Under the pieces are notes generated by a model. The model worked only from the letters and a program-made list of their open reading frames with translations. It was not told the DNA's origin and made no database searches. Position numbers and translations under genes: made by a program. From Aurantimicrobium photophilum (lineage in GTDB: Bacteria > Actinomycetota > Actinomycetes > Actinomycetales > Microbacteriaceae), in the NCBI RefSeq assembly GCF_003194085.1, contig NZ_CP023994.1, forward strand, positions 434,001 through 498,000: a stretch of DNA of 64,000 bases, written 5' to 3'. Below, piece after piece: positions 8,983-17,552 of this stretch (position 1 is its first letter; the number at the start of each line of letters is the position of its first letter).

Positions 8983-9882
8983 ATGAATTCCACACCGCAC
9001 GCCGACGACATTGCCCTCGCTGATCTCCGTCAGTGGGCAATGCAGGTTCTGAGTGCTGCGGGCATTCTCGATGCTGATGTGGACGCCGAGCTCTTGATCG
9101 GTCACATTCTGGGCTGGAGCCGCGGTGAACTCGCCTCCAAGCTGGTCACGGGCTTCACCGTGCCAGGTGAATCCGCACTTGCTATTCGTCAATTGGTGGA
9201 GCGTCGGGCTGGCCGCGAACCGCTTCAACACATCTTGGGGGTCGCCTGGTTTAGGTCAATGACACTTCAGGTGGGCCCAGGAGTCTTTGTCCCGCGCCCA
9301 GAAACTGAGCAGCTTGCGGGCATGGCTATTGACGCTCTACGTTCTCTGGCGGAACCTTCGCCAATCGGTGTTGATCTGGGAACAGGTTCGGGCGCGATTG
9401 CACTCGCCATGGCAACCGAAGTTCCTCATGCCTCCATCTATGCCGTCGAGAAGAGCCCTGAAGCGCTCCCTTGGACGTCGAAGAACTTTTCTGCACTCGG
9501 TGGCAATAATGCTCACCTGGTTCCGGGCGACCTTGCAGGCGATGAGTTACTAGCGACCTTCCCTCATCTTGAAGGCTCTGTCGCAGTGATTGCGTCCAAC
9601 CCTCCCTACATCCCCGTGGATGCCATTCCACGCGACCCAGAGGTTCAGCTCTTTGACCCCGAACTGGCTCTCTATGGCGGCCAGGACGGTCTTGACGTGG
9701 TGCGCCAGGTGTCCCAGGTGGCTTTAGTACTCGGGCGCCCTGGTGCCGCTCTCATGTTGGAGCATGGTGAATTGCAAGGCGCTGACATTCGAGAAATTCT
9801 CTCGGCTGACGGGTGGCGGGCTCCAGCAACACATCGCGACCTGACCGGTCGCGACCGCTACACAACAGCGACCCGCCCGTAG
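8983..9882 (+). CDS. prmC: Release factor glutamine N5-methyltransferase
   Basis: It methylates the Gln of the GGQ motif of RF1 and RF2 with S-adenosylmethionine, which raises termination efficiency. Of 299 residues, the N-terminal helical domain binds the release factor. Motif I of the Rossmann fold is DLGTGSG (131-137) and the active-site NPPY is at 206-209. FVPRPETEQL (102-111) is characteristic of PrmC rather than other N5-glutamine methyltransferases. It would normally follow prfA directly; 6.5 kb of accessory genes now intervene. Confidence 0.95.
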   Translation: MNSTPHADDIALADLRQWAMQVLSAAGILDADVDAELLIGHILGWSRGELASKLVTGFTVPGESALAIRQLVERRAGREPLQHILGVAWFRSMTLQVGPGVFVPRPETEQLAGMAIDALRSLAEPSPIGVDLGTGSGAIALAMATEVPHASIYAVEKSPEALPWTSKNFSALGGNNAHLVPGDLAGDELLATFPHLEGSVAVIASNPPYIPVDAIPRDPEVQLFDPELALYGGQDGLDVVRQVSQVALVLGRPGAALMLEHGELQGADIREILSADGWRAPATHRDLTGRDRYTTATRP

Positions 9883-9912
9883 ACTGAACCCTGACCTAAG
9901 GGGAGTTGACCT

Positions 9913-10899
9913 GTGGCTATTTCGCCGGACATCGCGGTGGCAATGTGCACTTACAACGGTGCGCAGTACATCGTGGAACAGCTAGAGAGCATGGCTGCTC
10001 AGACGCTCTTGCCTGCTGAAATCGTGGTCTCAGATGACGGCTCAGCAGACGGCACGATTGCTCTTCTCAAGCAAACCTGGGAACGCCTTTCTGAGCAAAG
10101 TTCTGAACTGCGCAAAGTGGAATTGACTGTGATCTCAAACAAGTCATCTTTGGGCGTCACCAAGAACTTCGAGCAGGCGATTTCTGCAACTACCAAGCCC
10201 TATATCTTCTTGGCAGATCAAGATGACCTGTGGTTCCCGCAGCGCTTGGAAGTCGAAACTTCCAGGCTGAAAGCTGGTGCAGGTTTCGTCTTTGGCGATG
10301 CCCAGTTGGTTAACTCCAGTGGTGAGCCACTAGGTCACTCACTTTTCGAAGCTCTATCTCTCTCTGCATCAGAACGAGCGGGGATTGTTTCACACCCCGT
10401 AGATGTTCTGATCAAGCGGAACATTGTGACCGGTGCTACTGCTGCCTTCTCACGTTCAGTCTTCGACAAAGCCGCACCTTTTCCCTCCGGCTGGGTTCAT
10501 GATGAGTGGCTAGCCATGGTTGCTGCACTGTCAGATGAGAAGTTCGCTGTGACGGAATCATTGATTGGCTATCGCCAACATGATTCCAACCAGATTGGTG
10601 TGAAGAAGAACACACTCTCCACCCGCATGGCCAAGCTACGCGCTGAAGGGGCAGAACGTAATGCTCGCCTGTTGACTCGAATCACGTCTCTTTCAGAACG
10701 CTCTAATGTCCTCGGAGCTTCTGCTACTGCACAATCGCTGATTTCGTCTTCGCTGAAGTTACAACAAGCGCGTTCTGCCTACCCGCGTAGTAGAGCTATT
10801 CGCTGGGTTCCTGTGCTGGGGCAAGTCATCACAGGTCGTTATTTCCGAGTGAGTAATGGACCCCGTGATGTACTGCGTGATTTGGTTCAGCCGCTCTAA
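9913..10899 (+). CDS. Family 2 glycosyltransferase
   Basis: A 328-residue GT2 enzyme with the N-terminal motif VAMCTYNGAQYIVEQLESMAAQ, then VVSDDGSADGT and the metal-binding region FLADQDDLW. It resembles rhamnosyl or galactosyl transferases of surface polysaccharides. The start is GTG with a good Shine-Dalgarno sequence (AAGGGGAG) about 9 nt upstream. It sits 30 nt after prmC and before tsaC, with no functional link to either, so it appears to be an insertion into a conserved housekeeping order. It may serve the same surface glycan as the operon at 2494-5884; that is inference. Confidence 0.8.
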   Translation: MAISPDIAVAMCTYNGAQYIVEQLESMAAQTLLPAEIVVSDDGSADGTIALLKQTWERLSEQSSELRKVELTVISNKSSLGVTKNFEQAISATTKPYIFLADQDDLWFPQRLEVETSRLKAGAGFVFGDAQLVNSSGEPLGHSLFEALSLSASERAGIVSHPVDVLIKRNIVTGATAAFSRSVFDKAAPFPSGWVHDEWLAMVAALSDEKFAVTESLIGYRQHDSNQIGVKKNTLSTRMAKLRAEGAERNARLLTRITSLSERSNVLGASATAQSLISSSLKLQQARSAYPRSRAIRWVPVLGQVITGRYFRVSNGPRDVLRDLVQPL

Positions 10900-10949
10900 G
10901 GCGCTGTTCCAACTTCGCTTTAAACTTCGACGCGTAAACTGTCAGAGTT

Positions 10950-11627
10950 ATGTCTCGCATCTACGACTGCTCGGATAATTCCGAACTCCTCACCGGCATG
11001 CGGCTTGCTCGCCAAGCCGTGGCGAAGGGTCAGCTTGTCGTAATCCCTACGGACACTGTCTATGGCGTAGGAGCTAATGCATTCAGTCCAGAAGCAGTGC
11101 AACTGCTTCTGGAGGCCAAAGGTCGCGGGCGCCAGTCGCCTCCTCCCGTGTTGATGCCTTCAGCAGCAACCATGGATGGGCTTGCGCAGAACATTCCTGA
11201 CGAAGTTCGCGCTCTTGCTGCAGTCTTCTGGCCTGGCGGACTCACTATCGTGCTCGAGGCACAGCCTTCACTGGCCTGGGACTTGGGAGATACCAACGGC
11301 ACAGTTGCTGTTCGTGTTCCCGCCCACCCAGTCGCATTGGAACTCCTTGCCGAGACCGGACCACTTGCTGTTTCTTCAGCAAACCTGACTGGCCAGCCTG
11401 CGGCCACGACTGCAGCTGGCGCACATGACCAGCTAGGTGCTCGTGTTGAGGTTTATCTCGATGGGGGAGAAGCAACTGCCGGCCAGGCATCCACCATCGT
11501 GGATGCCACAAGCTTGTCTCGTGGTGAAGGCGGAATCCGTATTCTTCGCGACGGTGTCATTAGTGCTGCGCAGCTAAGAGAAGTCATCGGAGACACCCTC
11601 GAGCCAGCAACTGAAGCGGTGGGCTAA
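10950..11627 (+). CDS. tsaC: L-threonylcarbamoyladenylate synthase (TsaC/Sua5/YrdC)
   Basis: It makes threonylcarbamoyl-AMP from threonine, bicarbonate and ATP, the first step of t6A37 modification on ANN-decoding tRNAs. The 225 residues hold one YrdC domain: VVIPTDTVYGVGANAF, the K-x-R region EAKGRGRQSPPPVLM, and WPGGLTIVLEAQ. SSANLTGQPAATT closes the active site. It is slightly longer than E. coli TsaC but lacks the full Sua5 C-terminal domain. A -10-like TAAACT lies 9 nt before the ATG. It is followed 4 nt later by the wecA-like gene, as in other Microbacteriaceae. Confidence 0.93.
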   Translation: MSRIYDCSDNSELLTGMRLARQAVAKGQLVVIPTDTVYGVGANAFSPEAVQLLLEAKGRGRQSPPPVLMPSAATMDGLAQNIPDEVRALAAVFWPGGLTIVLEAQPSLAWDLGDTNGTVAVRVPAHPVALELLAETGPLAVSSANLTGQPAATTAAGAHDQLGARVEVYLDGGEATAGQASTIVDATSLSRGEGGIRILRDGVISAAQLREVIGDTLEPATEAVG

Positions 11628-11631
11628 CTCC

Positions 11632-12969
11632 GTGTTCATGCTGGCTTTGATGGCCTGCGCTTCGGCAGTGGTCACCTTTGGGTTCTCATATGTGATTCGT
11701 CGCCTGAGTCTGAAGTACAAGCTCTATCCCAAGATTCGTGAACGTGACGTTCACACCCGCCCCACCCCTCGTTTGGGTGGCGTGGCAATGTTCCTCGGAA
11801 TCGTGCTGACGTTTGCCATCGCAAGCCAGATTCCTTTCTTCCGTGTCGTCTTCGCTGACCCCGGGCCTGCCCTCGCAATCATGGGGGCTGCGTTCCTCAT
11901 TGTGGTGGTCGGTGTTCTCGACGACCTCTGGGATTTGGACTGGACCATCAAGCTTGCTGCGCAGTTGGGTGTTGCTGCTCTCGTTGCATGGCAGGGTGTT
12001 CAGATTCTGTCTCTGCCCATCGGTGGCATCACAGTGGGTTCACCCACCATGTCGTTCTTGCTGACCATCTTTGTCATTGTTCTGGTGATGAATGCCGTCA
12101 ACTTCATTGACGGCCTCGATGGGCTTGTTGCCGGTGTCTCGTTGATTTCCAACGGTGTCTTCTTGATCTATAGCTACCTGCTTGCGCGAGAGACCAGCCC
12201 ATCCAACTACTTCAACCTTGCTTCGCTGATTGCTGCCGTGTTGGTGGGTGCGTGTGCTGGATTCTTACCCTTCAACTGGCACCGAGCTCGTTTGTTCATG
12301 GGAGATGCCGGCTCCATGCTGGTGGGTCTGCTCATGGCAGTGGCCGGTATTGCGGTGACGGGCCAGATTGATCCCGGTGGGTTCACGGAGACGGGCCTAG
12401 GTAAGTCTCAGTTGCTACCTGCATTCCTGCCCATCATGTTGCCGTTTGCCATTTTGCTGTTGCCTTTGGCTGACTTCTCACTCGCCGTTTTGCGCCGCGT
12501 GAGCGCGGGCAAGTCTCCGTTTACAGCTGACCGCAAACACTTGCACCACCGGCTGCTCGACATGGGGCACTCTCACCTGCAAGCAGTGCTGATCCTCTAT
12601 AGCTGGACTGCTGTTGTTTCCATCGGCTTCTTGCTGTTCTTCATTGTGAAGCCCTATGCCATTGCCGTGGTGTTCTTGATTGTGGGAACGATTGTCAGCG
12701 CTGTGTTGACCATCCTGCCTTTGACTCGTCGCCAGCGTGTGGAGAAGACAATCCAGTCGCTCAAGGACGACGCTGTACTAGCGGAATATGACCCTCTGGA
12801 TGCAGCCAGCAACAAGTTCGAAGACGACGTTCCTGTTCCTGCCGAAGAAATCATTGCCGGTGCTACCGGCCAGATTGACTTGGGCGGAACCGTGAAGCGC
12901 GGGTCTTCCAAGAAACCAGCCTCCGTTTCTAAACCCAAGTTCGCAGATGAGAAAGATAAAGACAAGTAG
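11632..12969 (+). CDS. wecA: Undecaprenyl-phosphate GlcNAc-1-phosphate transferase (MraY/WecA family)
   Basis: A multi-pass membrane enzyme of 445 residues that transfers a sugar-1-phosphate from a UDP-sugar to undecaprenyl phosphate, starting a surface polymer. About eleven hydrophobic helices are visible. The catalytic Asp pairs are GVLDDLWDLDW and NFIDGLDGLVAG; the C-terminal His motif is ADRKHLHHRLLDMGHS, which favours WecA/Rfe over MraY. The last 80 residues are a charged, probably disordered cytoplasmic tail ending in a Lys/Asp run. Start GTG at 11632 is taken because it follows tsaC by 4 nt; an ATG at 11638 is possible. It could supply the lipid carrier for the glycosyltransferases in this window. 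Confidence 0.88.
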   Translation: MFMLALMACASAVVTFGFSYVIRRLSLKYKLYPKIRERDVHTRPTPRLGGVAMFLGIVLTFAIASQIPFFRVVFADPGPALAIMGAAFLIVVVGVLDDLWDLDWTIKLAAQLGVAALVAWQGVQILSLPIGGITVGSPTMSFLLTIFVIVLVMNAVNFIDGLDGLVAGVSLISNGVFLIYSYLLARETSPSNYFNLASLIAAVLVGACAGFLPFNWHRARLFMGDAGSMLVGLLMAVAGIAVTGQIDPGGFTETGLGKSQLLPAFLPIMLPFAILLLPLADFSLAVLRRVSAGKSPFTADRKHLHHRLLDMGHSHLQAVLILYSWTAVVSIGFLLFFIVKPYAIAVVFLIVGTIVSAVLTILPLTRRQRVEKTIQSLKDDAVLAEYDPLDAASNKFEDDVPVPAEEIIAGATGQIDLGGTVKRGSSKKPASVSKPKFADEKDKDK

Positions 12970-12971
12970 TC

Positions 12972-13421
12972 ATGACTAATCCTGAAACCTCACGCGTTCT
13001 TCCTCCCGGTGTTCCCAGCTCTGTTCCTGTGCTGCGTCGCACGTTGGCCTATGGCTTCGCTTTCGCCGCAGCTATTGCTGTGGTGGGCGGAGTCATTGGC
13101 CTGCTCGTTGCCGGTCCGACCGCTGCCTGGTCTGCGGTTATTGGTGCAGCAATGGCCGGTGTGTTTCTTGGGATCACAGCGCTGAGCATTCTGGTTGCGG
13201 TTCGCTATGACATCGTGGCGTTCTTCGGCATCGTGCTGGGCGCCTGGTTGTTGAAGTTTGTGGCGTTCATCGTGGCAGCGCTTGCGCTGCGCGACCAGCC
13301 CTGGATCAACCCGACTGCCCTGTTCTTGTCTCTCATCGCCGGCGTCATTGCCTCGCTGGTGGTGGACGTGATGGTCGTGATGAAGACCCGCATGCCCTAC
13401 GTTTCAGACCTCAGTCGTTAG
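12972..13421 (+). CDS. Small four-helix membrane protein, AtpI-like position
   Basis: A 149-residue protein with four predicted transmembrane helices at about 24-46, 51-73, 76-100 and 112-136. The start ATG is 2 nt after the wecA-like stop, so it is cotranscribed. In related genomes a protein of this shape stands directly before atpB and is treated as an AtpI-type ATP synthase assembly factor; sequence similarity to AtpI itself is weak, so the role is inferred from position. Here the fic gene separates it from atpB. Confidence 0.55.
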   Translation: MTNPETSRVLPPGVPSSVPVLRRTLAYGFAFAAAIAVVGGVIGLLVAGPTAAWSAVIGAAMAGVFLGITALSILVAVRYDIVAFFGIVLGAWLLKFVAFIVAALALRDQPWINPTALFLSLIAGVIASLVVDVMVVMKTRMPYVSDLSR

Positions 13422-13447
13422 CTTCAGTCAGCGGCCTCGCTGCTCTT

Positions 13448-13523
13448 GAAATATCCTGTCGGTTCGTGTTCCTATTTCTCGGTTAGATGCTCTAAAGTAG
13501 AAATATAAGCTTCCTTTTTCTAC
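13448..13523 (+). promoter_or_regulatory. Candidate operator region of the fic gene
   Basis: GAAATA occurs at 13448-13453 and 13500-13505, with its complement TATTTC at 13473-13478. A perfect inverted repeat, GTAGAAA (13497-13503) and TTTCTAC (13517-13523), ends 13 bp before the start codon. The set suggests a repressor site that includes or covers the promoter. Confidence 0.45.
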
Positions 13524-13536
13524 GTCAGGAGTCACC

Positions 13537-14796
13537 ATGGGTACTTACGTAGAGAGGCTCTGGCAACCAGAAGACACTGGTGGACTCAGCCGCAAAGATC
13601 GAGCAGCGGGGCGCTATCTGGCTTATGTTCCAGACGAGCTCAGCCTGCGGTTGCCTCAACTGGGTGAACGCGCACAATCTGCAGCAGAAGATGCATTGGT
13701 GGTGTTGGCCCGCGCTGATGAGAGAGTGGGCAGCCGTGGTGGCTATTTGAGCCATTTACTTATCCGCTCCGAAAGCATCTCCTCATCCTGGATTGAAGGT
13801 AACCGAGTCACCCCCAAAAAACTTGCTATCGCAGAATCGTTGAGACAGGGGACTCAAGCCGCACTTGATGTTGTGGCAAATGTTCGCGCAACTGAACAAG
13901 CAATAGCTGAACTCTCGGAACACACCCGCGAGATCACAACGGCTGACCTGTGTGCGCTTCAGCATGTGATTGAGCCACGACTTGAATATGGGCTCCGCAC
14001 AGAACAGAACTGGGTGGGGGGATCTGGTTGGAGCCCGCTGAGGGCCCAGTTTGTGCCGCCGCCAGAGAGTGATGTGCCACGCCTCGTTGACAACTTGGCA
14101 CAATTCATCACCGCCACCGAGGGGAATCCGGTTGTGCGGGCAGCCATTGCTCACGCTCAGTTTGAAACCATTCACCCTTTCGTTGATGGCAACGGTCGAA
14201 CAGGTCGAGCGCTCATTCACTCAGTGCTCAAAAGAGCAGATGCGGTGAGGAACTCTCTCATTCCCATCAGTACAGTTTTTGCCGGAAATGTGGACGCATA
14301 TATTTCTGGGTTGACGGGATTCCGCCAAGAACCTGCTTTGTTAGACGACTGGGTCATTGCATTTGCTGAAGCGACGGAACGTGCCGCCGCAAATGCTGTG
14401 AAGTTAGCTCAGCTCGTTTCTGAACTAGATGAAGAACTAGCCGAGCAATTCGTTTCTTTTCGGCGTGAAAGTGGTGTTGTCCCCAATGCACCGCGTCGTG
14501 ATGCGGTGACGGTCAAAATACTTGACTCTCTTGCAGCGGAACCGGTGTTGACTGCGGAGTCTGTCACAAGCAGATTTGGTGTTTCGCTGGCATCTGCACA
14601 CCGGGCACTGGGAGAGCTTGAAGCGGCGAAAATACTCTCCCGCACCAAGGATCACAAGGGTAAGTTGCTCTGTTGGACTGCTGATCGGTACCTCTCTCTC
14701 GTGGCGTTGACAGAACGCAGCAATCGCGTGGGCGGCGTCGATACGCAAGGAAAGAAAATTCGTCTCGGACCGCCGGCTCCCGCACGGGAGCAGTAG
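13537..14796 (+). CDS. Fic family AMP-transferase with N-terminal inhibitory motif and winged-helix C-terminus
   Basis: Fic proteins transfer AMP or related groups from a nucleotide to hydroxyl residues of target proteins. The full catalytic motif HPFVDGNGRTGR is at 213-224. The autoinhibitory motif S/TxxxE(G/N) is SSWIEG at 83-88, placing the protein in the class with an N-terminal inhibitory helix. A Fic_N-type region precedes the core, and residues about 325-390 look like a winged helix, so it may bind its own promoter. The start follows a Shine-Dalgarno AGGAG by 6 nt. It lies between the AtpI-like gene and the atp operon, a place where no Fic gene is expected. All 419 residues appear intact. 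Confidence 0.87.
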   Translation: MGTYVERLWQPEDTGGLSRKDRAAGRYLAYVPDELSLRLPQLGERAQSAAEDALVVLARADERVGSRGGYLSHLLIRSESISSSWIEGNRVTPKKLAIAESLRQGTQAALDVVANVRATEQAIAELSEHTREITTADLCALQHVIEPRLEYGLRTEQNWVGGSGWSPLRAQFVPPPESDVPRLVDNLAQFITATEGNPVVRAAIAHAQFETIHPFVDGNGRTGRALIHSVLKRADAVRNSLIPISTVFAGNVDAYISGLTGFRQEPALLDDWVIAFAEATERAAANAVKLAQLVSELDEELAEQFVSFRRESGVVPNAPRRDAVTVKILDSLAAEPVLTAESVTSRFGVSLASAHRALGELEAAKILSRTKDHKGKLLCWTADRYLSLVALTERSNRVGGVDTQGKKIRLGPPAPAREQ

Positions 14797-14843
14797 GCCA
14801 ACGCAGACAGAACATTCCGCTGACCGGTAAGTCTTTTTTAGAT

Positions 14844-14873
14844 TGGGTCAGCCGCACTTTTTCCCTGTAAAGT
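14844..14873 (+). promoter_or_regulatory. Candidate promoter of the ATP synthase operon
   Basis: TTGGGT (14844-14849) and TAAAGT (14868-14873) are 18 bp apart, after fic and before atpB. Transcription would start near 14880 and give a leader of about 134 nt before the CTG at 15014. No better -35/-10 pair was seen. Confidence 0.4.
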
Positions 14874-15013
14874 CTTGAGTAATCCCTCGCACCATCTGCG
14901 GATCAATCACCCACGTTTCGACAACGAAGCCAAACGAGATTGAACTGCTGGGGGATCCCGCATGTTCGTCGACGCGAGAGCAGAAGCTCCACGCCCCGAA
15001 ACAGGAGATAGCG

Positions 15014-15838
15014 CTGCTAGTAAACGCTGTAACCAAGCTCGTCACCTCGACAGAGGGCGACTCGAGCTTTCACGGGCCGTCGATCAACGAGTTCTTCCCT
15101 GACGCGATCTTCTTTGCTGGTACTCCTTTCGAGATCAACCGCATCATCCTGATCCGCTTCGTCATGGCAGCGCTGGTCATCCTGCTGTTCTGGCTTGCTA
15201 CGCGCAACATGAAGCTTGTTCCTGGCAAGGGACAGTCGCTGGCTGAAATGGCACTGGACGTTGTCCGCGTCAACATTGCCGAAGACCTCTTGGGTAAGAA
15301 GGACGGCAAGCGCTTCCTTCCCCTGCTCACCGCCATCTTCTTTACTGTTCTGGCTATGAACATCCCGGGTATTTTCCCCGGTATGAACGTAGCCGGTTCG
15401 TCACTTGTTGGTCTTCCTTTGACCTTGGCCATCGTGGCATACGTCACCTTTATCTATGCCGGTCTGAAGAAGCACCCTGGTGCGTTCTTGAAGAACTCGT
15501 TCTTCCCCCCAGGAGTTCCCTGGCCTATCTACATCATCGTGACTCCGATTGAGTTCTTCTCGATCTTCATCCTGCGTCCGATTACTCTGGCTCTTCGTCT
15601 TCTGATGAACATGGTTGCCGGTCACCTTCTTCTGGTGCTCTGCTTCTCAGCTACAGACTTCTTCTTCTTCTCTGTCGCTCTCGACGACGCGGGCTGGGCT
15701 CGTTTCTTCGGTCTCGGCACGTTTGCCTTCGGCTTCGTTTTCTCGGTCTTCGAGATTCTTGTTGCTGTGCTCCAGGCATACGTCTTCACCCTGCTTACAA
15801 CGGTCTACATCCAGCTCGCGCTGGCTGAGGAACACTAA
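15014..15838 (+). CDS. atpB: ATP synthase subunit a, apparent non-canonical start
   Basis: Subunit a forms the proton half-channels against the c-ring. The frame from 15014 gives 274 residues, with TM helices and the conserved arginine region FILRPITLALRLLMNMVAGHLLL. The first in-frame ATG (15164) is inside helix 1 and would delete the conserved FHGPSINEFFPDAIFFAGTP stretch. No ATG, GTG or TTG occurs in frame between the stop at 14876 and 15164. A Shine-Dalgarno AGGAGA (15003-15008) sits 5 nt before CTG 15014, the best candidate start. Subunit identity is certain; the start codon is inference. Confidence 0.9.
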   Translation: MLVNAVTKLVTSTEGDSSFHGPSINEFFPDAIFFAGTPFEINRIILIRFVMAALVILLFWLATRNMKLVPGKGQSLAEMALDVVRVNIAEDLLGKKDGKRFLPLLTAIFFTVLAMNIPGIFPGMNVAGSSLVGLPLTLAIVAYVTFIYAGLKKHPGAFLKNSFFPPGVPWPIYIIVTPIEFFSIFILRPITLALRLLMNMVAGHLLLVLCFSATDFFFFSVALDDAGWARFFGLGTFAFGFVFSVFEILVAVLQAYVFTLLTTVYIQLALAEEH

Positions 15839-16120
<282 letters not shown>

Positions 16121-16148
16121 TCATCTACCCGTTCGACACGGAGGCATC

Positions 16149-16697
16149 ATGCTTCAGGCACTAATCGTGGCTTCAACAGAGGAAACACCAAACCCTCTGT
16201 TGCCAGCACCGTACGACATGGTTTGGTCGGCGGTCGTCTTCGCGATCATCCTCATCTTCTTCTGGAAGAAGGTGCTCCCCAACGTTTCAGCCATGCTGGA
16301 AGCGCGCGGAGCAGCTATCGAGGGAAACATCGAGAAGGCAGATGCTGCTCAGCGTGAAGCTGAGGAAGCCCTTGCTAAGTACACCGCGCAGCTCGCTGAC
16401 GCACGTGCTGAGGCAGGCAAGATCCGCGACGCTGCTCGTGCAGACGGCGCCAAGATCGTGACTGAGGCAAAGGATCTCGCGTCAACCGAGGCAGCTCGCA
16501 TCACTGCGACTGCAAAAACTCAGATCGAAGCAGAGCGCCAGTCGGCACTCGTTTCGCTCAAGAGTGAGGTTGGCTCGCTGGCCATCGACCTAGCTTCGGG
16601 CGTTATCGGTGAGGCTCTCACCGATGACAAGAAGTCCAAGGCTCTCGTTGACCGCTTCCTCGCTGACCTCGCAGCTTCGGAGAAGGCAGCTAAGTAA
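16149..16697 (+). CDS. atpF: ATP synthase subunit b
   Basis: The peripheral stalk subunit, 182 residues. One N-terminal transmembrane helix (about 22-40, MVWSAVVFAIILIFFW) is followed by a long Ala/Glu/Lys-rich coiled coil and a C-terminal delta-binding segment. The ATG at 16149 is chosen because it follows a Shine-Dalgarno CGGAGG by 4 nt; an earlier in-frame ATG at 16077 lies inside atpE. The stop overlaps the atpH start (TAATG). Confidence 0.95.
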   Translation: MLQALIVASTEETPNPLLPAPYDMVWSAVVFAIILIFFWKKVLPNVSAMLEARGAAIEGNIEKADAAQREAEEALAKYTAQLADARAEAGKIRDAARADGAKIVTEAKDLASTEAARITATAKTQIEAERQSALVSLKSEVGSLAIDLASGVIGEALTDDKKSKALVDRFLADLAASEKAAK

Positions 16698-17494
16698 TGG
16701 GTAGCGCAAGCAGACACGCAATCACTAGCTCCAAGGCAGCACTTGCTGGCTTGGGAGCAAAGGCAAACCTGGCATTGGGCGAACAGCTCTTTGCTGCTGG
16801 TCGTGCCTTCGCTGAGTCTGCCCAATTGCGCGCTGTACTAGCTGACCCTGCTGTTCCTGCAGCCGACAAGTCTTCCCTTCTGGGCAAGGTTTTCGGCAAG
16901 GGACTGGATGCCACCGCATCCAAGCTGCTGGGACAGATCGTCTCTGATCGCTGGTCGAGCCAGGATGACCTGCTCGCCGGTGTCGAAGAAATCGCTATCC
17001 GCGCTGCTGTGTCGGGTTCCAAGAAGAATGAAGCTGTAGACGCTGAGCTGTTCGCGTTCTCTCGTGCCGTGTCGAGCGACGCAGAACTCGAGCTCAGCCT
17101 TGGTTCCAAGCTTGGTAACCCCGACGCTAAAGCCGCTCTCGTAGTAAAGCTGCTCAAGGGCAAGGCATCGGCGGCAACTATTGCCATCGTGTCTGCGCTT
17201 GTTCAGCAGCCTCGTGGTCGCCGCATTGGCGCCCTGCTCTCTTACGCAGCAGACATTGTTGCGGACCAGGCAGGCGCATCCATTGCAACCGTGACCAGTG
17301 CGCAGCCTATTGCTGCAGCGCAGCTCACCAGCCTGGGCAAGTCCCTGGCGAAGGTCTACGGACGCGAGCTCAACATCAACCTCATCATTGATCCTGCGAT
17401 TATCGGTGGCCTGCGCGTGCAGGTTGGCGATGACGTGATTGATGGTTCAGTTTCGTCCCGTATTCAAGAACTGCGACTCCAGCTCGCTGGATAG
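16697..17494 (+). CDS. atpH: ATP synthase subunit delta
   Basis: The 265-residue delta subunit links the peripheral stalk to the top of F1. The N-terminal helical bundle and the conserved C-terminal segment (NLIIDPAIIGGLRVQVGDDVIDGSVSSR, split here over residues about 232-258) are clear. It is longer than the 180-residue E. coli subunit, as is usual in actinobacteria. The ATG overlaps the atpF stop by one base, indicating coupled translation. Confidence 0.94.
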   Translation: MGSASRHAITSSKAALAGLGAKANLALGEQLFAAGRAFAESAQLRAVLADPAVPAADKSSLLGKVFGKGLDATASKLLGQIVSDRWSSQDDLLAGVEEIAIRAAVSGSKKNEAVDAELFAFSRAVSSDAELELSLGSKLGNPDAKAALVVKLLKGKASAATIAIVSALVQQPRGRRIGALLSYAADIVADQAGASIATVTSAQPIAAAQLTSLGKSLAKVYGRELNINLIIDPAIIGGLRVQVGDDVIDGSVSSRIQELRLQLAG

Positions 17495-17552
17495 CCGGTA
17501 ACACTTACCAAAACCTCTCAGTCAACCGACTGAATCAGACAAGGAAAACACA

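Noticed and set aside
14962-15102. A 46-codon frame starting ATG at 14962 that overlaps the atpB N-terminus
   Set aside because: It is out of frame with atpB, has no Shine-Dalgarno and no resemblance to known leaders. Kept in mind only as the frame an indel would join to atpB.
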